A DNA stretch of 7,094 bases from Clostridia bacterium (lineage in GTDB: Bacteria; Bacillota; Clostridia; Lutisporales; Lutisporaceae): the NCBI GenBank assembly GCA_029256365.1, contig JAQSYB010000103.1, positions 1 through 7,094 of the forward strand, read 5' to 3'. The notes beneath the pieces were generated by a model, which was given only the letters and a program-made list of their open reading frames with translations, was not told the DNA's origin and did no database searches. Position numbers and translations under genes: made by a program. Numbering within the stretch: position 1 is the stretch's first letter; the number at the start of each line of letters is the position of its first letter. Below are positions 5,361-7,094 of the stretch, in pieces.

Positions 5361-6533
5361 ATGATTGATAGAGTTATATTAGTAGTAATGGATAGTGTTG
5401 GAATAGGTGAGCTGCCAGATGCAGAACATTATGGAGACAAAGGAAGCAATACCATAGGCAACATACATAAATTAATGCCAAACCTGCACTTAGATAATCT
5501 AACTGCCCTTGGCTTAGGAAATATAGATGGAATGACGATTCCAAAATCAGATAAGCCCTTGGGTGCCTATGGCAAGGCCTTAGAGCTTTCTCCTGGCAAA
5601 GATACGACTACAGGTCACTGGGAAATAGCTGGTATCACACTCAAACAGGCATTTCCAACATATCCAAATGCATTTCCCAAAGAATTGATTGAACAATTTG
5701 AAAAGCTAGTGGGTACAAAATGTATCGGAAATGAAGTGGCTTCTGGTACAGAAATAATAGCAAGATTAGGTGATGAGCACGTTAAAACTGGTTATCCCAT
5801 TGTTTACACCTCTGCGGATAGCGTTTTTCAAATAGCAGCACATGAAGAAGTGATACCCTTAGAAAAGCTGTATGAAATGTGCAGCGCAGCAAGAAAAATG
5901 TTAATTGGAGAAAATGCCGTTGGCAGAGTAATTGCACGACCGTTTTTAGGTGCCTCAGGCAGCTATAAGCGCACCCCAAATCGAAGAGACTTCTCATTGC
6001 TTCCCATATCAAAAACGATGTTAGATGTAATCAAGGAAAATGATAAGAGTGTTATGGCAGTTGGAAAAATTGAAGACATATTTGCAGGAGTTGGCATTAC
6101 TGAGGCTGTTCATACAAAGAGCAACATGGAAGGGGTAGATAAAACTCTTGAATATATGGCTATGGACAAGAAGGGTTTGATTTTTACTAATTTAGTGGAC
6201 TTTGATATGTATTTTGGTCATAGAAACGATTTTGAAGGCTATGGCAATGCTTTGAAGGAGTTTGACAACCGTCTGCCTGAGATTATGAAGCAAATGCGGG
6301 ATACCGATGTACTTTTGATTACCGCTGATCACGGTTGTGATCCAACAACATCAAGTACGGATCATTCCAGGGAGTATATACCAGTACTTGTATATGGTAA
6401 GCATATTAAAGCTGGTATAAATATCGGCACAAGGAAAGGCTTTCGTGATATTGCCGCTACTGTGTTGGATTTGTTAGAATTGCCCATTGGTACACCAGGA
6501 AAGTCCTTTAAGCAGGAGATTATTAATTCATAA
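5361..6533 (+). CDS. deoB: Phosphopentomutase
   Basis: DeoB interconverts ribose 1-phosphate and ribose 5-phosphate, and the deoxy forms, linking nucleoside breakdown to the pentose phosphate pathway. It is a cytoplasmic, manganese-dependent alkaline phosphatase superfamily enzyme. The 390-residue product carries the full set of landmarks: D11 in VVMDSVGIGELPD, the phosphorylated T83 in SPGKDTTTGHWEIAG, D282 and H287 in VDFDMYFGHRND, D323 and H324 in TADHGCDPTTSSTDHSRE, and H335. These correspond, with a constant small offset, to the metal and phosphothreonine residues of the Bacillus cereus enzyme as I recall them. ATG 5361 follows GGAGG with 7 bases between. The purine nucleoside phosphorylase gene starts 52 bases after the stop with no terminator between them, so the two form an operon. 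Expression may be controlled by the hairpin in the leader. Confidence 0.97.
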   Translation: MIDRVILVVMDSVGIGELPDAEHYGDKGSNTIGNIHKLMPNLHLDNLTALGLGNIDGMTIPKSDKPLGAYGKALELSPGKDTTTGHWEIAGITLKQAFPTYPNAFPKELIEQFEKLVGTKCIGNEVASGTEIIARLGDEHVKTGYPIVYTSADSVFQIAAHEEVIPLEKLYEMCSAARKMLIGENAVGRVIARPFLGASGSYKRTPNRRDFSLLPISKTMLDVIKENDKSVMAVGKIEDIFAGVGITEAVHTKSNMEGVDKTLEYMAMDKKGLIFTNLVDFDMYFGHRNDFEGYGNALKEFDNRLPEIMKQMRDTDVLLITADHGCDPTTSSTDHSREYIPVLVYGKHIKAGINIGTRKGFRDIAATVLDLLELPIGTPGKSFKQEIINS

Positions 6534-6585
6534 ACAGTTCTTTATGCTTATTCATAATATATCTTTAAATAAAAGGAGCAGAACG

Positions 6586-7094
6586 ATGACGGATAAAAAT
6601 TTAATTTATAAAATTAATGAAGCAAAAGATTATATAAAGCAATATGTTGATTTCACTCCGGAAATAGGATTGATACTTGGCTCGGGATTAGGTGTAATGG
6701 GCGAAGAGGTAGAGAACAAAATTGTGATTGAATACAGTGATATCCCGAATTTTCCGGTGTCAACAGTTGAAGGACACAAAAGCCGCTTCATATTTGGCAC
6801 CTTAAATAACAAAAAGGTAGCTGTGATGCAAGGAAGATTCCATTTTTATGAAGGGTATCAAATGCAGGAGGTTGTATTTCCAGTATGGGTGATGCGAGCC
6901 TTAGGCATTCAGAAGTTAATTGTTACCAATGCGGCAGGAGGCGTAAATAAAACATTCTCTCCTGGGGACTTGATGCTGATAAAGGATCACATAAACTTTG
7001 CTGGTACCAATCCTTTAATAGGGGAAAATATAGCAGAATATGGACCAAGATTCCCTGATATGTCTAATGCATACAATAGTGAGTTGATGTCCAT
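6586..7094 (+). CDS. punA: Purine nucleoside phosphorylase (trimeric type), 3' end cut by the window
   Basis: This cytoplasmic enzyme splits purine nucleosides such as inosine and guanosine with phosphate, giving the free base and ribose 1-phosphate, the substrate of DeoB. The start is ATG 6586, preceded by AAAAGGAG (6571-6578) with 7 bases between. 169 codons are visible before the window ends, so the C-terminal third or more is missing, including the purine-binding Glu and Asn. Landmarks are LILGSGLG (29-36, with S33), H64 in EGHKSRF, R84, H86, Y88 and E89 in QGRFHFYEGY, and N115-A116 in VTNAAGGVN. Their numbering coincides with mammalian PNP. This marks the class I trimeric enzyme (PunA/PupG) and not the hexameric DeoD. 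It is co-oriented with deoB and probably co-transcribed. Confidence 0.94.
   Translation, partial: MTDKNLIYKINEAKDYIKQYVDFTPEIGLILGSGLGVMGEEVENKIVIEYSDIPNFPVSTVEGHKSRFIFGTLNNKKVAVMQGRFHFYEGYQMQEVVFPVWVMRALGIQKLIVTNAAGGVNKTFSPGDLMLIKDHINFAGTNPLIGENIAEYGPRFPDMSNAYNSELMS

Overview
The window is AT-rich chromosomal DNA from an endospore-forming Firmicute, most likely of class Clostridia. This rests on spoIIM, strong AGGAGG-type ribosome binding sites, and the order nudF, spoIIM, small membrane protein, xerD, deoB, punA. Bacillus subtilis has a related order (spoIIM, yqzK, fur, xerD, drm, pupG), but fur is absent here. I could not identify the genus. There are no mobile elements, CRISPR arrays, tRNA or rRNA genes.

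Layout. Positions 1-2545 hold a tight co-directional operon: the 3' part of a family 2 glycosyltransferase, a membrane glycosyltransferase 4 (MraY/WecA-like) protein, and a DUF3866 protein. Both junctions are one-base TAATG overlaps, which suggests translational coupling and a shared envelope-related role. Positions 2542-2691 hold a previously uncalled small gene on the minus strand (49 aa) with an excellent ribosome binding site. It converges on the DUF3866 gene, and the two stop codons share one TTAA. From about 2692 to 2768 is a compact divergent control region for this small gene and for nudF, an ADP-ribose pyrophosphatase. Positions 3306-3382 form an unusual control region for spoIIM. A sigma-E-like promoter is interleaved with a 10-bp perfect inverted repeat whose 3' arm covers the spoIIM ribosome binding site. 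Then follow spoIIM, a YqzK-like small membrane protein and xerD.

Positions 5226-5360 hold a terminator overlapping the end of xerD, a candidate promoter, and a second terminator-like hairpin just before deoB. From 5361 to the end are deoB and the first part of punA, two steps of nucleoside salvage.

How they fit together. The first block probably serves the cell envelope. spoIIM serves engulfment during sporulation, XerD serves chromosome dimer resolution, and NudF and DeoB-PunA serve nucleotide housekeeping. The most interesting points are the spoIIM hairpin, which would silence read-through mRNA but not mRNA started at the sigma-E-like promoter; the small minus-strand gene; the XerD protein whose usual catalytic lysine position is threonine; and a 13-bp perfect inverted repeat inside the DUF3866 gene.
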